DNA from: Balanoglossus misakiensis
Lineage: Eukaryota; Hemichordata
Direction of reading: 5' to 3'
Length of the DNA: 64,000 nt
NCBI GenBank assembly: GCA_040954595.2
Contig: CM082576.2
Span: 5,146,001-5,210,000 of the forward strand
Part shown: piece after piece, positions 36,983-48,700 of the stretch
Numbering within the stretch: position 1 is the first letter of the stretch
Layout: each line of letters opens with the position of its first letter
The notes under the pieces: generated by a model
Database searches by the model: none
What the model saw: only the letters and a program-made list of their open reading frames with translations
Told to the model about the DNA's origin: nothing
Translations under genes and position numbers: made by a program

Positions 36983-39900
36983 ATGGGATGTTCAAGCAGC
37001 ATCAAGGAAGATGGAGATCAGTGTGGAGACGAGAGACGTGCTGCTTACAAACAATGTAACCACCACAACGAAATTGCTCTCAATCTGAACGAAGAGGATG
37101 ACCTGAGCAGACGTGGCAATGAGAGTGACGTATCGCCATTAGTAAAGCCTCGAAAAAAGTCAATGAGTGAGGAAGAATTCAGAGTAGTTCTTGATGCGAC
37201 CAAAGAGAAATTTCAGAAAGAAATGAAAATCTTGAACGATACCGACGACTACAGCACTGAAGCAGTGTCCCTGTCGCTACATAGGATATCCGCTTGCCTG
37301 TACGACATACACGAGAGAAACAGAAGACATTTTCTCGGTGACGAATTGGCGAACTTAGGCTTTGCGGAACTCTTTGTGAAAATTTGGAGCTCCTTACACA
37401 GAGTGGACTTGTTCGCCAAAGAGAATGTCCAAGCGATGAGGTGTCTGAAGAAGCTGAAAGTAATTGCGTGGAATTACAGTGATCTGTCGGGTGTCTTCGG
37501 AAAGGCCATGGGGTGCAGCGGTGCACTCAATCTATTACTGGCAGATTTAGCCAATCCGAAGTTGGACGTGTCGAATCTGGGAAATAATGAAAGGCGATAT
37601 TTAATCAAGGGGAGCATGGGCATACTGCATAATTGCGTACGAATGTGTCCAGACAATAGGAACCTGTATCGGAAAGCGAACGCCGTGGAGCTGCTGGCCA
37701 AGTACCAGAACGCGTCATATCTCATAGTCAAGGTCAAAGCTTTGCTGTGTCTTGCGTACGTTCTTGATGACGAAGAAAATGAACGCTTAAACGGCAGCTC
37801 AGGAAACATCAAATTTATCATCGGTTTACTGGATAGCGCTCTTAAAAGCCCGAGCCGCACGTCGAAAAATTATCGTTTCTCGACAACCGAAGTTGTGAAG
37901 GGCTTGAATCATCTGGCCATCATCGATGCCAACAAGTTGCGGATGGTAGAGGACGGTGTGTTGCCGCTCTACGTTGCATTGTTGCAGCCAGAATGTACGG
38001 ATCAAGAGCAACTGTTGACGGCCACCGGAATCTGGACTTTGGCGTTTGCTCCTGAAAACAAAGAAAGAATCAGAGCAGAAGACGGCTGCATCGAAGGTAT
38101 GTGATGAGATGCACCATCTAAAAAAATGAGAGAAAAAAATCTAAAGCTTACAGCGATAGCTGTATCAGCCAGAAATCCTGCAATATAATCCTTTCTCAGT
38201 GGTTTACCTCAGGTTGATAAACTGCGTGTTGCGTGATGCTTGTGGAAACAACGACTGAAAAATACGCAGCTGCATTTACCATCATCTCAGCTTTCCAGAA
38301 ACATATATTTAGATTAAAGGGACTGCTTATACTCTAAATTTGTCAGAGAATACTTCATTTAAAAGGGGCTGTATCCTATTATGGTCTCTGCATTCATCAA
38401 TTTGTTTGCAATACGGACCGTTTTATTTTCATTGCATCATTCTCTCTCTGTAGCTCTGAGATTGCTTGAACAGAAGACACACAGCGCTGAGTTGAAACAC
38501 GCCTGTTGTGGTGCTCTCTGGGAACTGGAGCTGTGTGAAAGGAGAGAGCCGAGAGACTTAAATGAAGAAGACACGACTGCTATGAAGATTAGTGTCGGTT
38601 CTAAAGCGCACGTAATGATCAGTTATCAGCAGGACATGCAACGCAAAGTGATTAAACTGAGGGACACTCTCCGCGAAGACGGCTACAATGTTTGCATGTG
38701 TGCAGAGAGAATGGGTGAGTTTCATCGGCTAAACTATCTTCTGTATCAAATTAAATGATGTTGTGGGGGGAATACGTGAGCAGCCTTCTTAAAAGGAGAG
38801 AGATAAAGAGCGTTTCGCGCTGCTCAATTACTAAGAGAGAGAAAATCCACAAGGAAAAGTAATCTATTTTGTGCAGATCGTTTACTTCAGGTACCGTAGA
38901 TGCTGTATATAGGTATATACTCCTACACTACAGATAAGAGATGCCTACGTAACAGCTTGGGTGCATGGAATGTAAACCTCCAGAAATTGCTGAAATAAAA
39001 AAGAACATTTTGGAGAATGCAACTATTTAACTTCAGCTCTCTTAAAACTGGTGGAACTTCCTTGAATGTTCTGCAGCAAATGTGGAGGCTTTCATGAGAT
39101 TTAAATAATTACAAATCTGTAAGGCTTAATTGACTGGCAGGTTCATTTCAGTAGGTGGGGGATAAAGCTGTGGTCACAAGTTCACGTGATTCTGGTGACA
39201 CTGTTTTCCAGCCAAGAAAAGAAAATTTGGTCTTGCAAGCCCATTTTCCCTATTTTGAAATTCTGTCACAAAAAGTAGTTTCAAGACCTTCCTGTGAAAT
39301 TCACCTTTTATCAAAATTACCTGGAAGAGCATGACAGCCTGGGTATATGGTTTGTTTTGACTTTAAGTAGGAATTCTTGGCAACTGATTAGATTATGGGA
39401 GTATATGTGTATATACCACAACAGTTCCTCACCCCTGCAGTTATAAGTTCAAGGGTTCGTGCCGAATACCCAATCCAAATCTTGACTAAACTAATGTAAG
39501 AATTCACCTAAGTGCCACAGTTTTCATCAGTTGCTTAAAATTCACAGGAATGAGCGGTTGCGTGTATACCGGTATATATATTTTAAAATTCATTCCTAGT
39601 CTTTGTAGAGTCACGTAGTGGTCCAGTGGAGGGGTAATAACAGTAGAGGCTAGTGTTTATAAGGCCTCTTGGAGTGTTTCCAGCCAGACATCCAATCAGG
39701 GAAGTCTTTGATTTTCAGTTGGATTAGTAGAAGGTTGATCACTTGCGTATTGTTGCTGTGTGCGTCAATGAAGGCGAAGCAAAAGACGGCCAGGAAACAC
39801 AAATACTCAACAAATTAAGCGTGGATTTTGAGTTGAGTGTAGTACGCGCATCACCTTATATGCAGAGATGCATCGTGGATTTTAATTTAGCGTGAAATTG

Positions 39901-42900
39901 CTGTCTGACTTCTTGGAAAACATCTGTTTTGATTTTCATTGGAGTTTGTGTACGCATTTTTGGTAACGTCGATGCAACCATCTCATCTGAAATAAATTCT
40001 GGTCTTAGTTTGTAATCGAGATTGGTTAAAAAAAAATTTTTTTCACTTCACAAATATGAAAAGTTGAAATGGCTGACGAGCTTCCATTTGTTTCACCATT
40101 GCACAGTTAGATAAATTCACTACTCTATAGTAAAGAACTAAAGAAGTAATTTTACTTCATTTTCTAAAAGATTATTTGTTACAGTCTTGAATTCTACTCA
40201 AGGACCGGTATAATTGCTTTTTTTTCTCAATATGCAGTCAGTTCTGAAATCGGCATAGTTCACGTAGGACTTTACCGGTAATTGTGGTCAGGTGTGTGGG
40301 GGTTTACGTGGTCTCCAAAGAGCCCTTAAAAGGCCGTTCTGCATTTTACAGTAAAATTGCTGTAAACACTTGGATAGTCAATTTGTGACGCAGAAAAAAA
40401 AAATCACAGAGTACATGTATCTACATTTAGATGCAATAGGTGTACATGTATGTCCATGATGATAAATCTTTGCAACTTGTCAACGAGCGTGTTTTATGAT
40501 GTAACTTTTACGATGTGCTGTTATTCCAAGTCGTTGATGTTTTTCCAGTCAGCGAACACATATTTTCATTCATTCCGAGTGCTCGGGAATATTTTATTAC
40601 TGTGGCAGGTGTCAAATAATGTTTCATTTTATTCCAGTCCACGTTTTCAATTTTAGTTTTATGTGTACAGTTCATAGGTAATATGATATTCGAAGAGTAT
40701 AGGAATTAAACATAGCCATTTTGCAAAACTGTGTGCGTGAGCGAGTTTTGTGAAATAAAATAATTTTGGTTTTATGTCTCAGTTAGTCAGTTCAGTTTAT
40801 TGTGACATCATTATTTTTGCTGTTGCTTGAGTTCAGAAGTCATCTTGCCAATTCTCTTCAAATATATTGAAAAAAACTACAGAACAAAGCTGTCAAAAGT
40901 TTCACATATTTTCATTGCCAAATAATTTTGTTTTTCAGATGGTGATGTCATACAAGCAATGGCTGATGCAGTGGAGAAGTCTAGTGTTGTGATCATTTGC
41001 ATGTCGCAGAGATACAAAGACAGTCCAATGTGCAGAACAGGTCTGAGACGTAAATTTTGGATTTCCCTCTTTCCACTTTCAGAACTGTTGCAATGCTCCG
41101 CTTTTGTGAAAATGTGTTTGTAATTGTCTTCAATTGTGTGTGTTAGACATAGCCATTTGGCTACGGCTAGTTACCTCTCTTAGTGCTTTAAATATACTCC
41201 AGCGAATTTGCATATGACATTGGATTCCCCCCCATGAATTATAGCACGCATCGTGGTTGACTACAAATTATTACGCTCGATATTTCTGATCTGTTAAGCT
41301 TCTCATCTCATTGCACATGTGGCCAGTTGTCGTTCACGACATAAAACATCTGAACTTTGGTGTTTATAAAGTATCGTTTTCGCCGCCGCATGTTTGTTGT
41401 CGTGCAGTTGGGATTTACTGAACCATCAATAAATCAAAGTCTGTTTTCGAAAATATCACCCTTTCAGGCATTTACCTTCCTAGCAATTGTTTGCCATCTA
41501 GGCATCAAAGGAATACATCATGATGTGCCGTCGAGCACAAAGTTTTTTCTCGCCATCACATCAGTGACTGTGTTGTTTGTATGTATTTGAAATGCTTATC
41601 CCCATGGCAACAGCAGCACTCTGATAAAAGCACACCCATCATTTCATTGATACATTTTCATCTTGAAGGTCACAAGTGATTTTAGCATGACATTGAAGCA
41701 GTTATCAAATTTAAACTACAATGATAATTTCAGTCGATCGTGTACCTAATTATAATCTTTTGAAGAATAATAAAAAATGATGAAAAAGAATATAAGCTAT
41801 AGGTATCGCGATAAACCGCTGAAATATGAATCACCCAAGATGAATCTGGTATTTGAAGCTTTTTAGCAATTATGGAAGATGCTTTTGATTTGTCATAAAA
41901 ATGGCTGTTTTTCTGTAAGATGCAAGTAATTTACAGGTGCCCATTATTTAGAGAGTCACTACAGCTTTTCATCATTGCAAATCGCCTGAAAATTTAGCAA
42001 ATGCATTTGAATAGGGTGTGGGGGAACAGATCACATCATTTTTGCTCGATGTTGGCAGATTGCCATCGATCATCTTTCAAGTTCAGGATTTCTTTGCAGT
42101 CATAGAAAAGAAAGCTAGAACTGGATTTTTTTTTTGAAAAGTGATATGCTTGCAATGAAACTCATCGATAGAGTGTCTTCATGCATCGTCTTCTCCCCCT
42201 GCTCTCTCTGCTAGCCGCGCTCACTGCTAGCCGCACTCATTTTCACTCGAGTGAATTCTCTCCAATTGCCTACAGGCTCGGAAAATAACTCATGCATGAC
42301 ATAGTTCTCTGTGCACCTGAGGAGATCCTGTGAACTTCAATATCTTCTCACTTCTCTGCATTAAAGTGTCGCTGTTTGAAGTTAGCGCATATTTTATCAC
42401 TGCGTTGGTGGGTGATTGGTGCAATTCTGCTTCAGCCTTGATTTACAAAATGTGCGATTGTCACACTCTGAGAAGCACAGTGTGGCCATTTACCCCATCA
42501 ATTTAAATAATCCGCACCTTTGTTCTAGAGCCTCAGTGCATTCTGTTTTTAAGAGTTGTTTTTGTTGTTGCCATGGTTACAAGAGATGGCGATGGATAAG
42601 GATGATAAGGGATGAGGAGGACGCTATCAGCAATAAACGATTCACAGAGTTTAACAGCTCTGATCAGTTCTTCATCACCTGTTTTTCAGAAGCGACGTAC
42701 AGTTTGAAATTGCAGAAGCCGATTGTGGCTGTGGTGATGGAATCAGACTTCGTCATTGACGGGTGGCTGGCAACACTACTTGGCACAACCCCGTATTTTG
42801 ATTTCCATGGCGATGATCACTTGGTCACGGAGATGCCGAAAATCCAAGAGAAATTAAAGCAGTCCGGAGCACTTCCAGATGACAAAGGTGAAGCTGCTGA

Positions 42901-43528
42901 ATGACTTCATCAATGTGAGAAAATATCAAATTTTCCTCCTTTTTTCCCCTTTATTTTGCACCTTGTATTCTACATACTTAGTAGTCACAAGAGGTTCTAC
43001 TGTACGCGTGGAAGTGGATCGCCGATTTCCATTGACAATTTGCTTTGAGAGGTCATGTTTGTGTAATGTGGCAATTCCTGTAATGCCGGTATTGTTGGCA
43101 GGAAGTTCAATCCAGTTTCATTCACCCTGCTGCTGTATAATGGCGTCCTTTAAAGAGACTCTTAATGGATTTGCTGGCTGGCTATACTTCCTGCACTGCG
43201 CTGACAATTCACTTTCGTCTTTCTTTTCTCCCGAACCGAAGCTTCACTAGCCGATGATAACAGGCACCGGCCAGCTCAGAAAGAAAGGAAGTTGGTCGTC
43301 ACAAGCTGGTCGACTCATGAGGTACAGCAGTGGCTGTACGACAACGGCCTGCAAGAAGTGAGTGAAAAATTTGCCGTCTGCGACGGTGAAATGCTGATAC
43401 AGATGAAGAACTTGTCGCAGCAAGCCCCGGAATTTTTCTACAGCTTGCTGAAGACTGACGCCGGACTCCAAGATTTGTTCTCCATTTTGAAATTTAGCAA
43501 AGCATTAGATAGTCTTGTTATTATGTGA
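36983..43528 (+). CDS. ARM-TIR-SAM protein with N-terminal lipidation motif
   Basis: Exons 36983-38096, 38454-38714, 40939-41040, 42690-42887, 43242-43528; 653 aa, all phases consistent. The N-terminus MGCSSSIKED fits N-myristoylation at Gly2 with a palmitoylatable Cys3. Residues about 55-400 are helical armadillo-type repeats, almost all in one 1.1 kb exon. The TIR domain runs about 422-555: strand A HVMISY (424-429), BB-loop region ERMDGD, then CRTEATYSL with Glu493 at the position of the NADase glutamate (E642 in human SARM1), and a WLATLLGTTPYFDF segment. The SAM domain is about 577-653 (TSWSTHEVQQWL at its start). SARM1 itself is ARM-SAM-SAM-TIR, so this is a different architecture rather than the SARM1 ortholog. 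Inferred role: a membrane-attached NAD-cleaving or scaffolding TIR protein in immunity or cell death. Function is not shown by the sequence. Confidence 0.9.
38715..42689 (+). other. TIR-gene introns flanking the exon at 40939-41040
   Basis: Introns of 2.2 kb (38715-40938) and 1.65 kb (41041-42689) split the TIR domain. No other exon or repeat family was recognised. The open frame running into the exon at 42690 is intronic in its upstream part. Confidence 0.5.
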
Positions 43529-45165
43529 TTGTTTCAAAATATTTATTTGGTGCTATTGCTGATTTATGGTGATTGTCAGCAAAATTTGAGCTACACTGGG
43601 AAAGTATTTTTTTAACACATGCAGATGATCTTGAATAGGTCATTCAGTGTAGTAAACATGTGGCTGGGTCCACATCACTTTTAACAGCCCGGTTGTGGTA
43701 TTTACGGTAATACATACAATAAGTAAGAATAATCTTTCCTGAAAGGTCATGCATACATAGAAATACGTCATAACACATGGATGTCTCGTCAAATCTTCTT
43801 GCAAAATATACGAGCATATTGATTTGGCTCACGAAATCGAGGATTCATTAGTCGACTCGATCGCGACTGGGGGTTTACACTGAGGGTTTGGCAGCTGGCT
43901 GCACGTGTGCACAGACGCGACCTTTTCAAACTGGGGACTGATGCTTTGCTTTGACATATCATGCTAGCTAATCCGTCTCGGTGGAGTTGGCGTTTCCGTG
44001 CAAAGCCCTAATTTGCTGCGAAACATCGCACGGCCCACCGTGCCCCGCAGGTCCAATCGTGACGGCGCGCGGGGATCCGACGTTTCAGACGCGGCCTCTT
44101 GGTGATTTGCGATTGTAAAATGAAATCACCGGTAATCCTGGCGGAATCAGAACAAATCACTCACAGGACTGCCCATTAAACTGCCCAACAACACTGCAGA
44201 TCTACTAAACACGGTTTACTCTTTTTCCCCCCCTGGGCAATGTTTTGGCCGCCAGACATCATCATTATAAACTCCAGGTCTCACGACCTGATTTGTTAGC
44301 GATTTTTTTTGTCAAAACTGCAAGTACACCTTTGCTTCAATATAAGAAGTACGTTACAAGCAATCAAGACTCGACAAATATTTTTGAGGTTTTCAGTTTT
44401 CTAAAATCTGATGGAGATGTAAAACTTCTTCCAATTGTCAGAATCTATTTTGTATATTACATAACAGATGCAGACATATGAACTCTCTTATTTGAGAATT
44501 TTTTAGTAATACTGAAAACCAAATCTCATCTATGAATCATTGTTGTAAGGGCAATATTCAATGATAAGGTCACTAATAATGTAGATTTAATCTCTTCAGT
44601 CTTTGTTAAAACCAAAATTCTGTGATATATCTGCAAACTAGTGAATATATTCTATCATATATCATCTATTCTGTGATTCAAGAAATGAAAAAAAAAATTC
44701 TTCCACACAGTATTACGGGACTAGTACTGTATTCTTGACTAAAGGAGGTTATATATATTTTGAAATATCTTTAAATATTTCTTGCGTGTCTCCACACTTA
44801 TGACTATATTTTTAAAATTTAAAAAGCAGCTAAAAAAATAGTTTTCACTGTACAATGGTATTTGTCTTCACAGTGTTTGCAGCAGCATACATGTGGTGAT
44901 ATTTTAGCAGAGAAAATTCTCGTTTAAATGCCTATTAGTCTTGTAAAAACGTTTTATGTCAATATCATTTTACCAGATTTACAAATATTGAGCTCTTTGT
45001 TGAGCAAATATCAGCAAGCCTTTGTGAATTCCAGTATTGCACTGCTGCATCAAAATCTTTGGATGTGTCATACTTTATTAACACATCGATAGGTGACACT
45101 GCTGAAACTACCCACCCACTGTACTTATAATGCATATATCATTATATATTGTTATGTCTGATAAT

Positions 45166-45171
45166 AATAAA
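45166..45171 (+). terminator. Poly(A) signal of the ARM-TIR-SAM gene
   Basis: AATAAA on the plus strand, 1.64 kb after the stop at 43526-43528. The AT-rich sequence between is taken as 3' UTR and holds no other gene. Confidence 0.55.
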
Positions 45172-45210
45172 TATCATCACTCATGAAAAAGACGTTTTTT
45201 TCATGCCAAC

Positions 45211-45216
45211 TTTATT
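45211..45216 (-). terminator. Poly(A) signal of DRC7
   Basis: TTTATT on the plus strand (AATAAA on the minus), about 485 bases beyond the DRC7 stop at 45701-45703. It faces the plus-strand signal about 40 bp away, so the two transcripts end almost at the same place. Confidence 0.55.
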
Positions 45217-45700
45217 TAAACAAATTCAAGTCAGGAAGCATATACATATACACATAATTAAGTGCAAAATGCCTTAACAGACTTAGGCATCTGTTTGTTT
45301 ATTTATTACACAAATATATTTAGGAAGATGCGCTGAAATTTACATAAACCACCAAAAATACATTCAATTTGTTGCACACCTCATGGAATTTGTTTGATAA
45401 ATGATGTTGGGAATAAAAACTGAACATGAATTAAAAGTATGTACAATATTATTTTGAGTATTCTACATTTCTGTAGGGACGGCAATCCAGAAATCCCTTT
45501 TGCTGTCAATGCTTTCTGCTCAAAATTTCTGCAAAAAAATTCCATTCCATTGTTGGTTCATTCACCGTGAGTAGAGAAATCAACTTTTTTGTCCAGACTG
45601 CACATTTGAGACTACAAATACAAGAATATTTGTACACAATCTTTAGTCGCCGACATTGGCAGCAGAAGGAACTCGTCTAGTCAGTATATAAATCTCCCGT

Positions 45701-48700
45701 TCAAAAATATTCCGAAAGTCTCTGGTCTGTCCTGACCTTTTGTTCCAAGGCCATATATTTGAGCGGCGCAGTCTCCTTGTGCCTGTGATGCAGAGAAAAA
45801 GAAGGAAATTTGAGAGTAAATAGTAATGCTGTAATTATAGAGAGGTATCCATTAGGAATAAAAAATCGGGCTGATTTGGGTTTAAGAGGATTTTAACTAG
45901 AAAAGCCTATATTGTTCAAAATTCTATTACGTTTGTAAATAGTGCATGGGGATTCCTATCCAGATGTAGCTCAGACCACTGTTATTGAACTCTGTATTTT
46001 TTTCTGAGAATAATGTTTTCTAATTCTTGGATAATATTCTCCCATGTGATTTGGCCAAATCTGAAGCCAAATCTCTATCAGAGAGAGAGAGAGAGCGGCT
46101 TGAGATCTAACAACTACACCCTACCCATTCAACCGCACAAACCAAGGATTATGACTGTAATCAAAGCGCTATTATGTTTCTTTGGGTTTGCAATTTGTCC
46201 ATAATTCCAATTTGTAATGTTTAATTGACTTGTTTTTGTGTAGTTTCAATTTTGATTTAACGAGGCTTATATCTTTTTTTTTTTACTCGCAAAGCAAAGT
46301 ACGGTTGTCATTACCTGTTGAGTCGGAGTTCTAGAATGTGTATTCGGAACATGGCTTCACTGCAGTAATTCAGATACTCTTCTTCATCCTCTTTGTTCAT
46401 TGAGACTTGGTTCTGTTGATACCACTGTTGTTTCCTCTGCAGCTCAGTGGTCTCCTGTTGTGACGGGGAAAAAATGACAGATTTCACAAACGGAATGTCA
46501 GAAAAAAATTCCCAAAATAGAAAGAGGTTACATGATATGCCCTCAAAGCTAAACTGACAGACCTTTAAGTAAATCTACATGTAGCCATTTTGTGAGTTAT
46601 AATTACGATTGTGGCTTTCAATTAACACTGCACAGCACCTTCATGCAATTACTTGATCAGGATAGGGGCTGAGTTTGCTGTGTGTTGGAGAATACACCCC
46701 ACAATTTCTCCTTTACTTTCCCATGATGTTTATGATTCATAGAAGGATTTGACAATACGCTGACAGTGTGTGTTACCATGGCAACACTCGCCCAATTTTA
46801 CCCATCGTTCACCTAAGTAAGACTGTTATGAAAAGCATATTTTTTTCCATTCGCTCTGTTTTCATTTTCCCTAATGACCATTAAAATGACACCTACATAC
46901 GGTCAAGATAATCACTACATAATACAAATGACACTCCATTGTTATTCTTGTTCTGTAATATGTCATTTTCTAGGCAAAAATGATTTCATTATCAGATTTA
47001 CCATACAAATTTTGACCAGGTTTATGAAAACCTACTTTTTATATGAATACCCCCGGGTACCTTCTGGGAAATTAATTTCTATTTTTCGAGAAGCAATTGC
47101 CACATTGCCATTTCACGAGAACCTTTTGGGAAATTATGAGCATCTTAGTACTATCTTCAATCAGAATCTTTTCCCCGACTCGCATGGTGAAGAAACAGCA
47201 GGTTTCTCCCCACACAGGCATTGCGACAGAAAATCACAGAGATTAAATAGCGATTAGGGATGTATTAAAGTTTGGAAGCCGGCCACAACTCTTAAGACAT
47301 TTGATTGCTGTTGATTTCCTGCAGAAATTTCAATCAACTTGAATCTGTCAAACTAAAATGGCACCCATCAATCTCACCAGAATTATGACTTTGGGAGCAG
47401 AGTCGACTGGAAGAAGCAGACGAGAAAAGATAAAAGGGCAGCCGTCAAATTGAAGAAATTCATCTACGGGGCAGTCGTGATGCAAGACTGATGAAAATGA
47501 CAAAATCGCTCACAGAGACTATTCATCAGTTGGATGTCAGCCAGCTGTTCAAGTCTTAGACAGATTATGTGATTTTTTTTCTCCATGCTTCCCCAATAAT
47601 CGGGTCTCAGTAGTTCACTAACCTTTTCAAATCTTGCCTGGATGAGATTTGCCTTGTCAATTAGCCGGTGTTTGAGGTCGGCCAGGCAATCTTCCTTCAG
47701 CGAGAAAGCCTGTGCCTTGGATATCTTCTCCGGGTCTCCAATCTGGGCCAGGAACGGAGCCAGATAATCCAGCTCCATTTCTTCCCGCCTCATTTTCTCC
47801 TCCAGTTGCAGACGCTCCAGTTCCTTCCGGTGCTGTTTGGCTTTCTCGTTCCTCTCGGTGTCGTAGACCGAGATCGATAGTTCCGACACGGTCTCCTCGT
47901 GCATGCGGTCATTCAGGATTTCCCGGACCTGTCAAAAGACGGAATGGTTTTTTCTCTTCAGAAAACCGAGAAATCACGCACTTACACATTTCCCTGTCAT
48001 CTCTACTGTGACACACTATTTCCTGTTTTTAACAATTAGTCAACTCAAAATCATGGATATATACCAAAAGGGAAAGACAGCAGAAACACTGACAAAAGCC
48101 TGCATACATTCTATCAGGTGTGGTTTATGAATCTAGACCACAACTGCTGCAATTAGAATAGATGCTGCATACATGCTGTACGTGTGTGATAGCTGTACAT
48201 GTGAACGGATTAATGAGTATCATTAGCTTCATAATGTACAGCCTTCACGCTATTAACCACACCTTAATGGGTGAATGGAAAATCTGAATGAATGAGATGT
48301 ATTTAATATTTTCCACACGTGTGGTTTTCGGCGCATCTTCCAGGAACAATACCGGAAAACAGCAGGTTTATTTTCACATGGGCCTGGCGCGCTGTTCCTT
48401 CATGAAATTTATCATATGACAAGGACAAAAGATTTAGTGTAAGTATATCGCCTAGAGCTGAAAATTTGTGGCGACTATTAAAGATCTTGGCAGGTGGCAC
48501 TTGAGAGGCGAGTGTTTTGAAGTTCCGTGTAGCTATTAAATGCGGTGTGAGTATCTAACATTACTGGCTTCAACGCCCCTGCGGCTGCCAGCGTTAATAT
48601 TTCAAGGTGGAGTGTGAACTGCCAACCATGTGAATATCAAATAGGCATGGGAACCCAGAAGTCAAATGGAGAGTATAAACAAAGCCAAGTATATGTGTGT

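Noticed and set aside
42416-42689. Upstream part of the open frame reaching the TIR exon
   Set aside because: A clear acceptor (TTTTTCAG) at 42689 and the correct phase show that coding begins at 42690; the upstream part is intron read-through.
36983-43528. Calling this gene SARM1
   Set aside because: It has ARM, SAM and a TIR with a conserved Glu, but the TIR is internal, there is one SAM at the C-terminus, and the N-terminus has a myristoylation motif in place of a mitochondrial signal. A relative, not the ortholog.
46874-47257. 127-codon plus-strand open frame
   Set aside because: It lies wholly inside a DRC7 intron on the opposite strand, with biased composition and no known motif.
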